Origin: Smittium culicis
Taxonomy: Eukaryota > Kickxellomycota > Harpellomycetes > Harpellales > Legeriomycetaceae
Assembly (NCBI GenBank): GCA_001970855.1
Contig: LSSN01000364.1
Span: 1 to 36,871, forward strand
DNA length: 36,871 nucleotides
Direction: 5' to 3'
The notes below the pieces were generated by a model. The model searched no databases. It was not told the DNA's origin and saw only the letters and a list, made by a program, of their open reading frames with translations. Both the position numbers and the translations under genes were made by a program. The stretch's first letter is position 1, and the number at the start of each line of letters is the position of its first letter. Below are positions 13,301 to 24,206 of the stretch, piece after piece.

Positions 13301-16300
13301 AAATGATGAGGCGGGGGGGGGGGGGGGGGGTTTTTTNNNNNNNNNNNNNNNNNNNNNNNNNNNNNNNNNNNNNNNNNNNNNNNNNNNNNNNNNNNNNNNN
13401 NNNNNNNNNNNNNNNNNNNNNNNNNNNNNNNNNNNNNNNNNNNNNNNNNNNNNNNNNNNNNNNNNNNNNNNNNNNNNNNNNNNNNNNNNNNNNNNNNNNN
13501 NNNNNNNNNNNNNNNNNNNNNNNNNNNNNNNNNNNNNNNNNNNNNNNNNNNNNNNNNNNNNNNNNNNNNNNNNNNNNNNNNNNNNNNNNNNNNNNNNNNN
13601 NNNNNNNNNNNNNNNNNNNNNNNNNNNNNNNNNNNNNNNNNNNNNNNNNNNNNNNNNNNNNNNNNNNNNNNNNNNNNNNNNNNNNNNNNNNNNNNNNNNN
13701 NNNNNNNNNNNNNNNNNNNNNNNNNNNNNNNNNNNNNNNNNNNNNNNNNNNNNNNNNNNNNNNNNNNNNNNNNNNNNNNNNNNNNNNNNNNNNNNNNNNN
13801 NNNNNNNNNNNNNNNNNNNNNNNNNNNNNNNNNNNNNNNNNNNNNNNNNNNNNNNNNNNNNNNNNNNNNNNNNNNNNNNNNNNNNNNNNNNNNNNGGGGG
13901 GGGGGGTGATGTATTTGTTGAAGTATAGGGTTAAGGATTTACGAAATTTGTTTATTTAAAAAATAATGATGTTTTACCATCAATAACGATCAGTTCCAGG
14001 TTACTAATAAATCTAACAAATTTCGTGTAGTTTGGCAGGATAGAGTAGTGGAGAGTGTCCGGATTGGTAATAATAACGTCCGCATGTGCTTGGATGAATT
14101 TTTTCTCGTCGGATTTAGTATCGCCGTCGTAAACTTTCACAAGAAAAGAGTTCTTGTTGCTGGCGCACATTCTATTTGCTAAAAATTCAGATTCAAGCAA
14201 GTTGGTTATGTTTGCTAATTGGTCCTGCGATAGTGCTTTGTAGGGAAAAACTATGAGTACTGTTGATCCGCTGTAGTGGCAGAAATCGCACGTATCGTCG
14301 CGACAAGAGCCGTTGTAGCTAGAATCATTGTTGCACAGACGCGTGTGGCTTTCAGCGCAGTCTGTACAAATACCATTCTGCTTGACACAGCTGGTGTCAT
14401 TACTACTCGCCCCGCTGGTAAGGCATCTTTGTGGATAGTTTATTAGCGCCAGCAATATGCAGAAATAAAATATCAGCGATTTACCGCTAGATGTGTTCGT
14501 AGAAACAACGACGTGCTTGTTCGAATTTAAGATCAGGTCAAAAGCATCGACCTGGTGCGAGTAAAAATTGGCGATACTGAACGTACCTGTTAGCACGTCG
14601 ATAGCGAGTTGAGCGGCTTTATACGATTTGGGCATAGTCTTTGCCTGGTGATTATAGTCGTCAGTGGCAGGTATGTTGATGCAGGAGCATTGCGGGTTTT
14701 GGCACTGAAGCTTTTGTTGAGATTTAAATTGTAGTATTGACATTGATGACGGATTGCACATATGTGTTTTACAATGCGTTTGAGTGTCGTTAATCGAAAT
14801 ATTGCGGGCTTCTAAATTTTCTAAAGAAAAAATCGACTTGATGTCTGAATATTTTGCATCTTTGCAAGGAATTATGGTTGATGATCCGCTGGCGTTAGGT
14901 ACGATCTGATCTTGGTAAAAAGGCTGCTTAGCGAGAATGTTTGCTAGCGAGTCGAAGGTATAGGAATCTGCCAAATCTAAGTTGTTTCTCAAAACATCGT
15001 TATCAATATCTGTGTTATGAGAAAAAGGTGTTTGGATGCTTGGAGCTGGATTGCTGTGCTTTAGGTTAATTTCAATCAAGTGTGGGTACTTTTTAGAGAG
15101 ATGATACTCTATATTGTCTGAAGTGATAGCGTCCTAGTAAAAAAAAACAACATACAAACGAAATTTCCTTGTGTTATTATCAGAAAAAGTTGTGTAAATT
15201 GTAATGTACCATATAAAATTGCAAAAATATATAAACTTGACGGTAAATGAAGAGCAAAATGTTAGTGTATGACATTGGATTCAGCAACATCGATCGTCAC
15301 TCCCTGCTCACAACACATCCGCCAAAAAAAAAAAAAATTGATTAGTTTAATAATGGCGAGAGCAGCTTACATTGTTTCGTTGATTGTTGATGTATGTATC
15401 GTAAAGTAGCGAGAATTTTTTGACGGCCAAAATTACAGTTTCCGCATTACTCAGTGGCCGCTTTTTCTGCTTGGTAGGTATTTTTTTAGTTACAGTAGCA
15501 GCTCGTTTGAGCCCGACAAGTTTCCTTTGTCCTTCTTGCTGCACCATTGCATGTTTTTTTTCTGGTTCCACAGTAGTGCCTTTCATGGAAGAGCTGCTGG
15601 CAGCAGTGACTACACTACTATTCGGTAGGTCATTGCTGCAACTAGCTTGGTCAATTTTGCTGTTTGAAAGGTTTGGCTCACAATTAAGCGTTTCAATAAA
15701 TTTATCCAGGTTAACAACTGTAAAGACTTCAGAAGAAGAGTATGGTTCGTCAGCTGATGGTACAACGTAAATATCATTACTAGTTATAATCCCATTATTT
15801 TGTGTTATCCTCGTTTCTTGCTCGCAAACATTCCTAATTTTTTTGAATTGGCTACCGCCTATTGATGCAGCAGTACCAGATAAATCGCCATAAGAATTAC
15901 ATAAATTTGAGCGGTTGAATTCTCCAGCTTTGCTACTAACGCCCGTGAATTTGCCAACCTGATCAATAGTGATAGTGTCGCCAACGATATCCTTGATTAG
16001 AACCAAATCTAGCAACTCAAACTTCCTGTTGCAAATAAAGAAAGACACAAACAAACAATAAGTCAAAAAAAAAAGAGTATATTAGGAAAAGAAGATAGAA
16101 AAATAATTTACATATTTGACATTTTTGTGATCGACGATTGGATATTTTGCATAGTGACGGCTTCGTCGAATGTATCGGCATCGATGATTCCCATTGCACT
16201 GTTTGCCTTCCTCTTTGATGAGCCGACAGAGCGTGACTTCTTTGCCTTGCTAAGTAGCAGGTATACAATAACCAAGAACTGAAACGATTTGGTGACTTCA

Positions 16301-16326
16301 GTCTTCTTGTTCTTGATCAAATCCAT
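10372..16326 (-). CDS. HRQ1: HRQ1-type RecQ-like ATP-dependent 3'-5' DNA helicase
   Basis: Coding exons, in transcript order: 16326-16112, 16025-15371, 15133-13978, 13219-12828, 12614-11594, 11491-11282, 11102-10518 and 10445-10372. They sum to 4308 nt, 1435 aa, with every phase consistent. Visible motifs: N-terminal Hrq1 region (1-300), Walker A TNTSSGKS (502-509), motif Ia FPYKALSQDQL (586-596), DELH box (675-678) split by an intron, SAT box TSAT (714-717), SYRSGYS, ELGINIG (868-874) and QKIGRCGR (893-900). HLQCAAFELP (about 1029-1038) and the C-terminal zinc cluster C1403, C1405, C1409, C1412 follow (MrfA/DUF1998-type). Hrq1 acts in interstrand-crosslink repair and telomere maintenance in yeast. 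At 1435 aa it is longer than usual, partly from Ser/Asn-rich and cysteine-rich insertions. The last exon completes the cysteine cluster, so I prefer this end to the earlier in-frame stop near 10498. A 30-nt microexon at 15303-15274 is possible. Confidence 0.9.
11103..11281 (-). other. HRQ1 intron with GA/GT microsatellite
   Basis: 179-bp intron with donor GTAACC at 11281 and acceptor TTAATTAG ending at 11103. Splicing recreates an Arg codon and links the sequence ending EAGK to ICISYEKLWFEKG, the block expected near the start of the C-terminal MrfA-like domain. It contains a plus-strand GA run turning into a GT run at about 11161-11189. Confidence 0.7.
11492..11593 (-). other. HRQ1 intron of 102 bp, in frame and without stop codons
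   Basis: Donor GTAAAA at 11593, acceptor AAATTAG ending at 11492. Splicing gives REIYIGSVHLYMGDLF, which matches the beta-rich segment expected after the helicase core. The intron is 3n long and has no stop in the reading frame, so retention would insert 34 mostly hydrophobic residues (Phe/Leu/Ile-rich). Confidence 0.75.
12615..12827 (-). other. HRQ1 intron containing a GC-richer, exon-like patch
   Basis: 213-bp intron with a perfect GTAAGT donor (12827-12822) and a TCTAG acceptor ending at 12615. Splicing joins IVFCK to SRRECEHLYYN, as in the family. Inside it, 12746-12698 (49 nt, minus strand) is much less AT-rich, is preceded by TTTAG and followed by GTATGA, and is open in the incoming frame. 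Including it would create a TAG at the next junction. Confidence 0.6.
13220..13977 (-). other. HRQ1 intron with poly-G-flanked assembly gap
   Basis: Donor GTAAAA at 13977 and acceptor TTTTAG ending at 13220. The splice completes the DELH box (codon GAT-G joined to AA). The intron holds 559 N bases (13337-13895). On the plus strand the N run is preceded by 18 G plus 6 T and followed by 11 G. The intron is therefore at least about 199 bp, and its true length is unknown. The open frame across the N run is an artefact. Confidence 0.8.
15134..15370 (-). other. HRQ1 intron, possibly two introns around a 30-nt microexon
   Basis: The simplest reading is one intron, donor GTAAGC at 15370 and acceptor ACTAG ending at 15134, phase 0 on both sides. 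A good acceptor (GAGCAG) ends at 15304 and is followed by an open patch GVTIDVAESN up to a weak GTCATA donor at 15273. The 30-nt exon would keep frame. The weak donor makes me favour the single intron. Confidence 0.5.
16026..16111 (-). other. First HRQ1 intron
   Basis: 86-bp intron with donor GTAAAT at 16111 and acceptor GCAACAG ending at 16026. The join recreates Met in KMSNMKFELLDLVLI. This unites the two halves of the N-terminal Hrq1 region, so the start codon at 16326 belongs to this gene. Confidence 0.75.
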
Positions 16327-16654
16327 TCTTATTCTTTTTATTGCTATTTCATTTTATTTTCCACAGAAAAGGTCTGTAATTTTTACTTTTTTTTAATAGA
16401 GCTGTGTAAAGAATAATATTGGAAAAAATTAACTAAATGTTGAAATTTTTTTCCAATAAAAAAGTGAACTTATAATAATTTCTTGATTTGAAAAATCAAA
16501 GAACGTAATATAAATGTAAGGGAAGAACCCTTAAACTAGAAATGCAAAAAAAAGGGAGGGGGAAGGGGGTAAGGTTTATTGCGTGGAATGTTTACATAAA
16601 AAAAAGATAAAAAAAAAGAAAACAATCTTGAAAATATATAATTAAAGACGGATC
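16327..16654. other. Spacer between FAS1 and HRQ1-like genes
   Basis: 328 bp between the stop of the FAS1 gene and the start of HRQ1, which run head-to-tail on the minus strand. It is AT-rich with A runs and a GGGAGGGGGAAGGGGG tract around 16553-16568, and must hold both the upstream 3' end and the HRQ1 promoter. Confidence 0.5.
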
Positions 16655-19600
16655 TTATAACTGTTCATATTCGGATCGAATGATGAATACTTTGTACAAG
16701 TATATGTACGTAATGTACCCGAACCATCCGAATAGCGAAACACCAAAGACTCCAACAAAGCCATTAAGCAGCAGATTTACGATTACTGGGTACCATTTAT
16801 TTTTTCCATCATCAATTCCTTCACGGGTTGGCGCAAACAGGATAGAATCGACTTCAAAGACGTTGAAATCACGGTTCTTTAAAATGGGACTTCCTGAAAT
16901 CACATTTTTCTGCTGAAGCGTAAAATCGTCATGTATAAAATTGCCAGTGTAAAATTTAGTTGAAATCTTACCGCTATTTAATACTATTGCATGTTGGTTG
17001 TAGTAAAAGTCGGATTTGCTTGGCATACCATTGTATAATTCATAATTATGGTTTAGACTTTGGTAATCTTTTTGCGGGCTCGATAATCTGTTTAGTTTAG
17101 TATTGCTACTAACAAATTTGTGTAAGTATGGGTCGTCGCCGCCTCCATAGTAACTGTTTGTTCCAGACAACTGAAAAACTATTCTTGATCCGATAATAAC
17201 CATTTCTAATTTTTCTGATTCAAGCATGGTATCAAACTCGACGACCTTCTTACTAGTTACGCTGATACCGCTCATATACTCATTTTCTGAATTGGTCAAA
17301 CTTGATTTAGAGTTTATTTCAATTAATTTTTCATTTAAATAATCCAAGCTTAAAGAAGTGTCGTTACGGACAGGTAAAATGTGTAGAAGTATAATTCGCT
17401 TCAAGTAGTCTGAGATTTCGGTATCAGTCTTATTTTCCCATGGATTTGAATTTTCATCACCAAGATATAAATGTTTAGTAAATTTACCTTCATATATCGT
17501 TTGGCTAGAACTGGCAGAGTTTAAACTATTATTCGAGTTGGAATATCTGGAGTTGGGAGAGTTTCCAGATGAATTAGATTTATTGATGTCAATATTTTTA
17601 GAGGTAGAATTCGCAGTTACTCGATTAAAAAATTCTCTGTACGCAGACAAGTTCATCCACGCATCATCACCAGGAACTAAAAAATTATAACCTAAAATTA
17701 CATTGCTATCGTTGTTGTATTTTTTAGAACTATCTATGTTTGGAGTGTTCATAAAGTTGTTCGTGGAGGAGTTGTTAATTGGGTTCAAGAAGTGTGTTAG
17801 GTTTAAGTTTTCTAGTAGAAAATTGAAGCATTTAGATTTCATTCCTTTCATGAGCTTTGAAGGAGTAAAAACAAGTTGGTGAGGTATAAGAATTTGCGAG
17901 TCAATGGATAGCTTATGAATTACACCGCTATCGAAAGCTATATCTCGCTCAGATACTTGAGCTGAGGTGGATAAACTGTTGTTTGATGGATTAGTTTCAG
18001 GGTTTATATTGGAAATATATAACTTTTTGGATTCAGTTTTTTCAAACCATAGAGGCGAGTTTATTAGCAAAGAGTCGACTTTTAAGATGTTTTTATTTCT
18101 GTTGGTTTTATTTTGTTTTATATTGTTAGATAAGGAATTAGAGCTTGATTTACTTCCTAAATCAGTGCTATTGGTAAAGTCTGAGTAAACAATTGAGTTT
18201 ATAAAATGTGACTTTATTAGGCTTTGTAAGTCGTCAATTGAATTTTGGCCAGAAATTAGATAGTTATATGCTAGACCTAATTTTTTGAGAGCCGAGTTTG
18301 ATGGGATAGCGATAGTTATAGCGCTGCTGTTGTTAGCAAGTTGGTCTAATAAATTAGAGGAGTGTAGCAATCCTATGAAATTTGAATAATCTAAATCTTG
18401 AACAATTGAAACAAGAAGTGATGGAGGAGGGGTTAGAGGTTTTGAAATAGCGAAAACAGATAAGTAATTATCCAAATAAAAAATTTGATCTTTTATTAAA
18501 GGGGATGTATTAAAAAGAATGTTTTTTCCAGAATTTGTAGTTTTAATTACTTGTTGGTTGTTATTTAGAGAGGGTGGTTTATATTCGGTTTTAAGTAGAG
18601 TTCCACTATTTAAATCATCAAGCAATAATCTTTCAGGGATTAAATGATAGAGGAGCCAACTTCGCATTGTGATAAAAGAGAGGTTTTCGGCCTTGGCGCT
18701 GATGAAATAGTCGATTGCTTCGTTTGTGGGGACAAGAAAAGTCATTTTTTTATTTATGGAGCTGTCGTTAATATATGATTCGAGACCATGTTGAATGATT
18801 AAGTCAACAAAAGAGGTGGCGTTCATGCCAAGAAGTAATTTTTTAGGGTTCCAATTAATTTTAAAGTTGTTGCATTGGACGTTTGCCAAAGTATGGGCGA
18901 TTCCGTCGGAAGCTAAAATATCATATTCGGAAATCGAATTATTATTATAGAAAGCAGACATCTTGTCTTTTATATCGATAGAAATAAAGTTTTGTTCTTC
19001 GTTATTATCATTATCGTTTCTTATGATCGGGACTAGGAAAATTTGCAAATAAAAGAAAATTAATATGAGTGATTTAAAGTATTAGGGAATGATTAAAAGT
19101 ATAAGGGAGTGATTAAAAGTACCTAAATGGGCTCCTTTTCCTAGTCTGTAGATGCTGATGCTATTTGGAGAGATAAAAGGTCTCATAAGATTTCTGATAT
19201 CAGATAGAGCTTGAGTTTTGGATTTATAGTCTAATTTTAGTGACGAGTGGTTTAAGAGGTAGGAAATTTGGGCGGAGTTGAAGCAAGATGACAAATGGAT
19301 ATTATTAAAAGCCCAGACGGTATGCCTTGATAAATCATAGTTTGGGTGATATAGGGTATCACCAGCATTAGTATTGAGAGATGAGTTTGTCGAGGAAGAG
19401 TGAAAAATGAGATTTTTCCAACCAGAAGAAATGATTCCAGCTAGAAAAGAGGTGTAGTTTTTAGCATGGATATCATTTATACCGAATATTTTTTGAGAGA
19501 GACTGGGTAAGTTGGGAGTATTTTTATCGTAAATATTGGGAGAAGAGCTTATATTGTTTAAGTTTTGTGAGGATGAGTTGAAGTATTGTAATAAATTTGG

Positions 19601-20275
19601 AGGGAAAGATAAAATGCCGCCAAGGGCTTGGACGACACCAGAATTGCAGTAAATCTCACCGTCCTGGATTTCAATATTTCCGATATAAATTTTGCCTTTA
19701 TTGTCAATTCTAGTTTTGAGCATAATACCTTGTCTGGCGGAATCAGAATTGAGGGAGAAGATGGAGGTGCTATTAGAGGGCAAAGTGTTGTTATGGGCTG
19801 TGGAAGGGTGCCAGCCAGAAACGGATTCCCAGACCATTCCGTTTACCCAAGAGCTGGCGCCATAGACACCGTCTCTGATGACGTGGAGCAATAGTTGTTC
19901 TTTGGTTATACCATAGTATTCCATAGAGTTTGAGTGTAAATTTTGCTTAAGGTTATTGGGAGGGGTGATAAGATTATTTCTGTAGTTTTTTTCGTGTTCT
20001 AAGAAAGCATCGTTAGTAGGAGCCAACACGGTGACGTTATCAAGCTTGTTGAAGGGAATAATTAGATGAAGACGCTGTAAATAGTGAATAAATTTAGAGT
20101 AGCGGATATCGGAGGATAGGGCGTCTATAATAGTTGATTTTCCAGCTCGAAGCTGGTAGTCGGTAGATTGTAATTTCTGGGTATGAGTATTGGGTAAAGA
20201 GGTAATTGTATCGGTAATTGAAGCGGAAACGAATGATAGAGATAGTACAAGTGAGTATAAATATGTAAAATGCAT
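16655..20275 (-). CDS. Multi-FAS1 (fasciclin) domain membrane glycoprotein, probably vacuolar
   Basis: Two exons, 20275-19123 and 19032-16655, joined across a 90-bp intron (donor GTACTT, acceptor CCTAG) to give 3531 nt, 1176 aa. Residues 1-18 form a signal peptide ending SFVSA. About five FAS1 repeats can be traced, near 47-220, 265-440, 447-580, 586-770 and 776-1118. The clearest signatures are VTVLAPTNDAF, MTFLVPTNEAIDYF, ITIAIPSNSALKKL and YNFLVPGDDAW, each a FAS1 first-strand motif. A long hydrophobic stretch at about 1131-1164 is followed by a 12-residue tail ending EYEQL. Many NxS/T sites suggest heavy N-glycosylation in the lumen. The plan resembles fungal vacuole-associated FAS1 proteins (for example the product of yeast YLR001C). 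Function beyond adhesion-like or vacuolar roles is not known to me. Confidence 0.9.
19033..19122 (-). other. Intron of the FAS1 gene
   Basis: Donor GTACTT at 19122 and acceptor TTTCCTAG ending at 19033. The join gives GKGAHLVPIIRNDN in one frame and makes a single 1176-aa protein. Without it the downstream part would lack a signal peptide. Near-identical ACTTTTAATCAYTCCCT copies lie side by side in its 5' half. Confidence 0.8.
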
Positions 20276-20762
20276 TTCTAACGTATATAATAAAAAAAAG
20301 GGGGGATAATAATAAAATAGAGATGAGAATAGATGAGATGAAAAGAAATAAAATGAATCAATTGGAAGTTAAAAAGTAAGTAAAGAGTAGCAGCTATTTA
20401 TAGCAGAAATATTTGTAAGGAATGTATAAATATATATGCTTCGGAGGGGATTTATTTGACATATAAGAGGCTTAGAAACCAAGGAATTGGAATTAATAGA
20501 GCGGCTTGATGTTTGTAGAAATCAACTAATTAGGATGATGAGGTTAGCAGAAGAGAGTAAAAACACAGAGAGGGATTTGAAACTGGGATATAATTACAGA
20601 GTAGAAATAGGCTAGCTTTTTTTTAGTATAGATTGGATAGATAAAGAAAGGTTAAGGTAATAAACGTAGTCTAAATAATAACAAGCTAAGTAATCTGCCT
20701 CAATTGCCAATTTATCGAACTTTATTAGTGCTCTTTCTCTACTCTTTTAGCCTCGGCATTTT
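20276..20762. promoter_or_regulatory. Upstream region of the FAS1 gene
   Basis: Purine-rich on the plus strand, with no coding frame. It should include the promoter of the minus-strand FAS1 gene. I see no specific operator-like motif. Confidence 0.35.
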
Positions 20763-20907
20763 TTTTATGACATGAACTCTTATTTACAGTTTATGGCACA
20801 AATCCATATATAGTTTATGACATGAATCCATATATAGTTTGACATGAATCCATCTTTAGTTTATGACACGAATTCTTTTTACAGTTTATGACTTGAGTTT
20901 CTTATAG
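20763..20907. repeat. Minisatellite, six units of 22-27 bp
   Basis: Six imperfect tandem units begin at 20763, 20790, 20814, 20838, 20860 and 20885. Consensus is TTTATGACATGAATCC followed by ATATATAG, varying mainly in the last third. Units 2 and 3 are the most alike. It lies about 500 bp upstream of the FAS1 start codon. Confidence 0.85.
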
Positions 20908-21450
20908 CTTCACTCATTGGCTCAAGTTATATCCCCCGCTCTTTTGACACTATTTCCTATTATAGCTATATCTTCTTAATGTGCCAGGCTCTTGGCCAAT
21001 AATCTGGGCAGAGAGTCTAAGTGAGGTGGAATCAATCATTAGTAAGCATACTTATTGGATATTTAAGGCTGTCATTTCTCAAACTCTTACGTTGTTTTAC
21101 CTTTTTTAGGAATACCTCATGTGGCCATCAAGACCTCTTATTTGCTACTCGATTTTACCTAGCCAATAAGGGAACCCTTCCATCTCACCTGAACGCTGCT
21201 ATTTCAGCCCAAGTCAGTTACTTCAGCCCTTTATCGGGACAGTACTGGTTTTACTGCACTCACCACTTTAGATGCCTCAACTACCCATATTCTCTCTGTT
21301 CATTGGGCTCAAACCCCCCTTATTCCAATAGCTGTACAACTTATGATATGTCATTTTATGTATATATTCATTGGATAGATCTCAACATATTATAGATAAT
21401 ATTATCTATTGGCCGCTCTGTTTTATAGTTTATCACTTATTGGGCGCCAC
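20908..21450 (-). pseudogene. Possible decayed coding relic, unknown family
   Basis: This patch is clearly less AT-rich than its surroundings. Read on the minus strand it gives coding-like stretches broken by stops, such as CPDYWPRAWHIKKI then EIVSKERGI then LEPMSEAIRN, with several TAG/TAA codons that could have been CAG/CAA. The plus strand has a 124-codon open frame (21021-21395) with no recognisable domain. A transposon remnant would fit, but I do not recognise a family. Confidence 0.2.
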
Positions 21451-21584
21451 ATCAAAGCAACCCTGCTAAATATCCATAAACTAAAAAAAAATTAACGGGC
21501 AAAAAATTTAAGCATTTGCGTTAATGTTAATTGGTTTATGCCCACAATTCCTTGCTTTTTTATTTCTTTTTTTTTTACGGAATT

Positions 21585-21944
21585 TTATTGATACGATAAC
21601 AATAATAGAAAATATGCGGTAAATAAATTAAGAAAATAGAAATTCAGTGCAAGGCATAAAAAAACTAATATTCTAATACTAATAAATTCTTCTGCCGGTC
21701 TACCGGCTGCGTACCTAAAGGGAAATGGGATCAATCTATCAACCGAAAGATCCACCCAGGCATCCCACAATTCCTTGCAATGTAAAAAAACCATCCCAAA
21801 ATAAACGGCGTAACTTCTTTTATACGAACAATATACCAGTAAATATAGAGGTATCTTTATAGATAATAATAAAGGGCTATTTTTTTTGTTTTTGCAGCGT
21901 GACAAATACGCAACTTTAAGCCAAGTTTCCTTTAGGTTTTCCAT
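21585..21944 (-). CDS. Doubtful ORF, 119 aa, hydrophobic C-terminus
   Basis: Starts at ATG (21944) with MENLKETWLKVAYLSRCKNK. A central stretch (HCKELWDAWVDLSVDRL, then IPFPFRYAAGRPAEEF) has coding-like base composition and lies at about 21673-21790. The C-terminal 40 residues are Leu/Phe/Tyr-rich and could be a membrane segment or an AT-rich intron read through. A donor-like AGGTACGC occurs just before YAAGRPAEEF. I do not recognise a family. Confidence 0.2.
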   Translation of the reverse strand: MENLKETWLKVAYLSRCKNKKNSPLLLSIKIPLYLLVYCSYKRSYAVYFGMVFLHCKELWDAWVDLSVDRLIPFPFRYAAGRPAEEFISIRILVFLCLALNFYFLNLFTAYFLLLLSYQ

Positions 21945-24206
21945 TATTTATATATTTATAATAAGCTCAGCTATACTGCCTAGAATCACATAAGCATATA
22001 CGCTTACTAAATATACACATATATCTAACCATTCAGAGTTAGACATTATCATTGACTGCTGCTTATATTTCTTATCTTCTGTAGCACTGATACATCGCCC
22101 ATATATAATTGTTAGCTAGTTCCTCCCTGCTCCCATCTTTTTTGTATTGATGCCCAAAAATCTCCACCATCTATATAATAAAATAAAATAAAATAAATAA
22201 ATAAACAGCCATATCTACATGCTCAATATACCGCTCCATATCCCTTTCATTTTAAAATTTCAGACCATATCTGGAATTAAAACACATCACACATCAAAAA
22301 TTAAAAAATACAAATACAAAAGTCAGATTACTTTCTAGTTTCAATCTTTTTTAAATCTCGAGATATACCATTTTTCGTTTTTTTAGACCCAATTTTACTC
22401 ACGCTTATCGCAAATACATAAACACCAAAAAAAAAACTAAAGATGTATACTTAATTTTAACAGTCACTTGCGTCAATTCTTTTTATATGAAGAACATAAA
22501 TTCCTTTTTTTTTTTTAATATTTTAGCTCTTCAATCGATACAAGAATAATTAAATTCAGTTTTTTTTTTTCCCCAAAAAAAAAATGGAAAAAAAAGGTTT
22601 TTGCATATATACACCTGTAAATACGCTCAAGTTCACTTCTCAAACCTTTTTTTTTTTTACTATTCATGGAAAACTATTCCCGTGCAGTTGGATTGCATTT
22701 ATATTTTTTGCAATGTACACTTCGGAACGTAATACTCTTTTTTTTCAACCCTTCACTACTTGTAACCTACCCTATTGTCCTTTTTTTTTTTGTTTTTAAT
22801 CTGCAGTTTCCAATATTCTCATTTAAAACGCGAGGTGAGTTCAAAGCTGAATTCGCCTCTCAGCAAATATTTTCGATGTGAATATTTTTAACCCCTGTCC
22901 TTTCTCTCTCTCTCATTCTCCGAAGCCTCCCCCAAATTCTTAACCCAATCAGAGTTTCTGTTGGGATGTAATTTGGGCCATTATTAAATTTTATTTAAAT
23001 TTTTTGGATATTAGTTTGTTTAAATATCTTTTTTTTTTGTGAACAATTATTTAATAATATTTAAAAAAGAAAAGGCTTGAACTAATTGATTGTTTCTTTC
23101 CCCCACCCAAAAAAAAAAAAATCGTGGAATCAGTCATAATAAAAAAAATAATTTTAAACACGATTGAATCCATGTATCGCTTAAAAATTGCTTTTATATA
23201 TATGTGAAAGTTTTTTTGATCGTGTTTTTGTGAACTTTTTTGTTTGTTTTTTCTTTTATCCAACACGGATTAAAAATTTAAATTAAGATTATTGTTTATC
23301 GAGTCATATACACCCACATCTATATCGATGAGTCAAGGGAATATTTTTACCTTTTCGATCGAAATTCTAGAACATTAGTTTTTTTATAAATTCAGCTAAC
23401 AATCAAAGCGATGAATGTCTATGATTGTTCAACCAACAATTATGATAATAATTCAACCAATCCTAAAAAATACAAAGTCACGTTATGAGCGTAGAAAATG
23501 TATATTAAATTCTTTAGGAAATGTTGCCTGAACGCTTTTATTTGATCTTTATAGAATTTGTAAGACTGAATAAAAAACTCATTTCTATACTCTTTATAAA
23601 CTATAATTATTATTTAAATATTCTTAGCCTCAGTTAATCCTATAAATAAAAAAAAAAAAAGTTATACCAATTTATTAGTTTAGCACATAAAAAAATTTAA
23701 CATTCTATTGATAAGTCTCATAGTATATATTTTAACATTCTCAGACCAAAAAAAAAAAAGTATCTAGCACAATTATTAGTTTTTATATAAATTTTTTTGT
23801 AAAAAAAAATAATAATAAAATAAAAAAAATGCTATGAAATTTTATATCTTCACTCAGAATTTCTCACATGACTAATTCAAAAATAAAATTAATCGTATAT
23901 TTTTAAAAAAGTTACAGGGTTTTATAATAGAGTACTTGCTTACTAAATAGCTTTTTTCTAACTCATAGGCGACAAATGAGTCTCTATAATCTGCAAAACT
24001 ATTATCCCTATATTTTGTTTAAGCGATAAAAAGTTTTTTTTGATTATTTTATTCTACTAGAATTTACGATTTTTCAAGTACTTTTTTTTTTTTTTTTTCA
24101 AAATTGAATATATGGTTTTCTAAATATAATAATTAAATAAAATTAAAGTAATTATCAGTTATTATCTTTTATGATTTTATTTTTTTAAAGTTTTAGTTTC
24201 TAATTT
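21945..24206. other. AT-rich intergenic DNA, no supported gene
   Basis: Holds many A and T homopolymers and a short AAAAT/AAAT microsatellite near 22178-22204. The open frames near 22584, 22666 and 23051 are Phe/Lys-rich products of T or A runs and are not called. The 3' region of the minus-strand GATA gene should lie at the right end. Confidence 0.5.

Noticed and set aside
13303..13959. 218-codon frame across the N run
   Set aside because: Almost entirely unknown bases plus poly-G; an artefact of the gap.
15420..15770. 116-codon plus-strand frame inside HRQ1 exon 2
   Set aside because: Antisense to a confirmed exon; no independent support.
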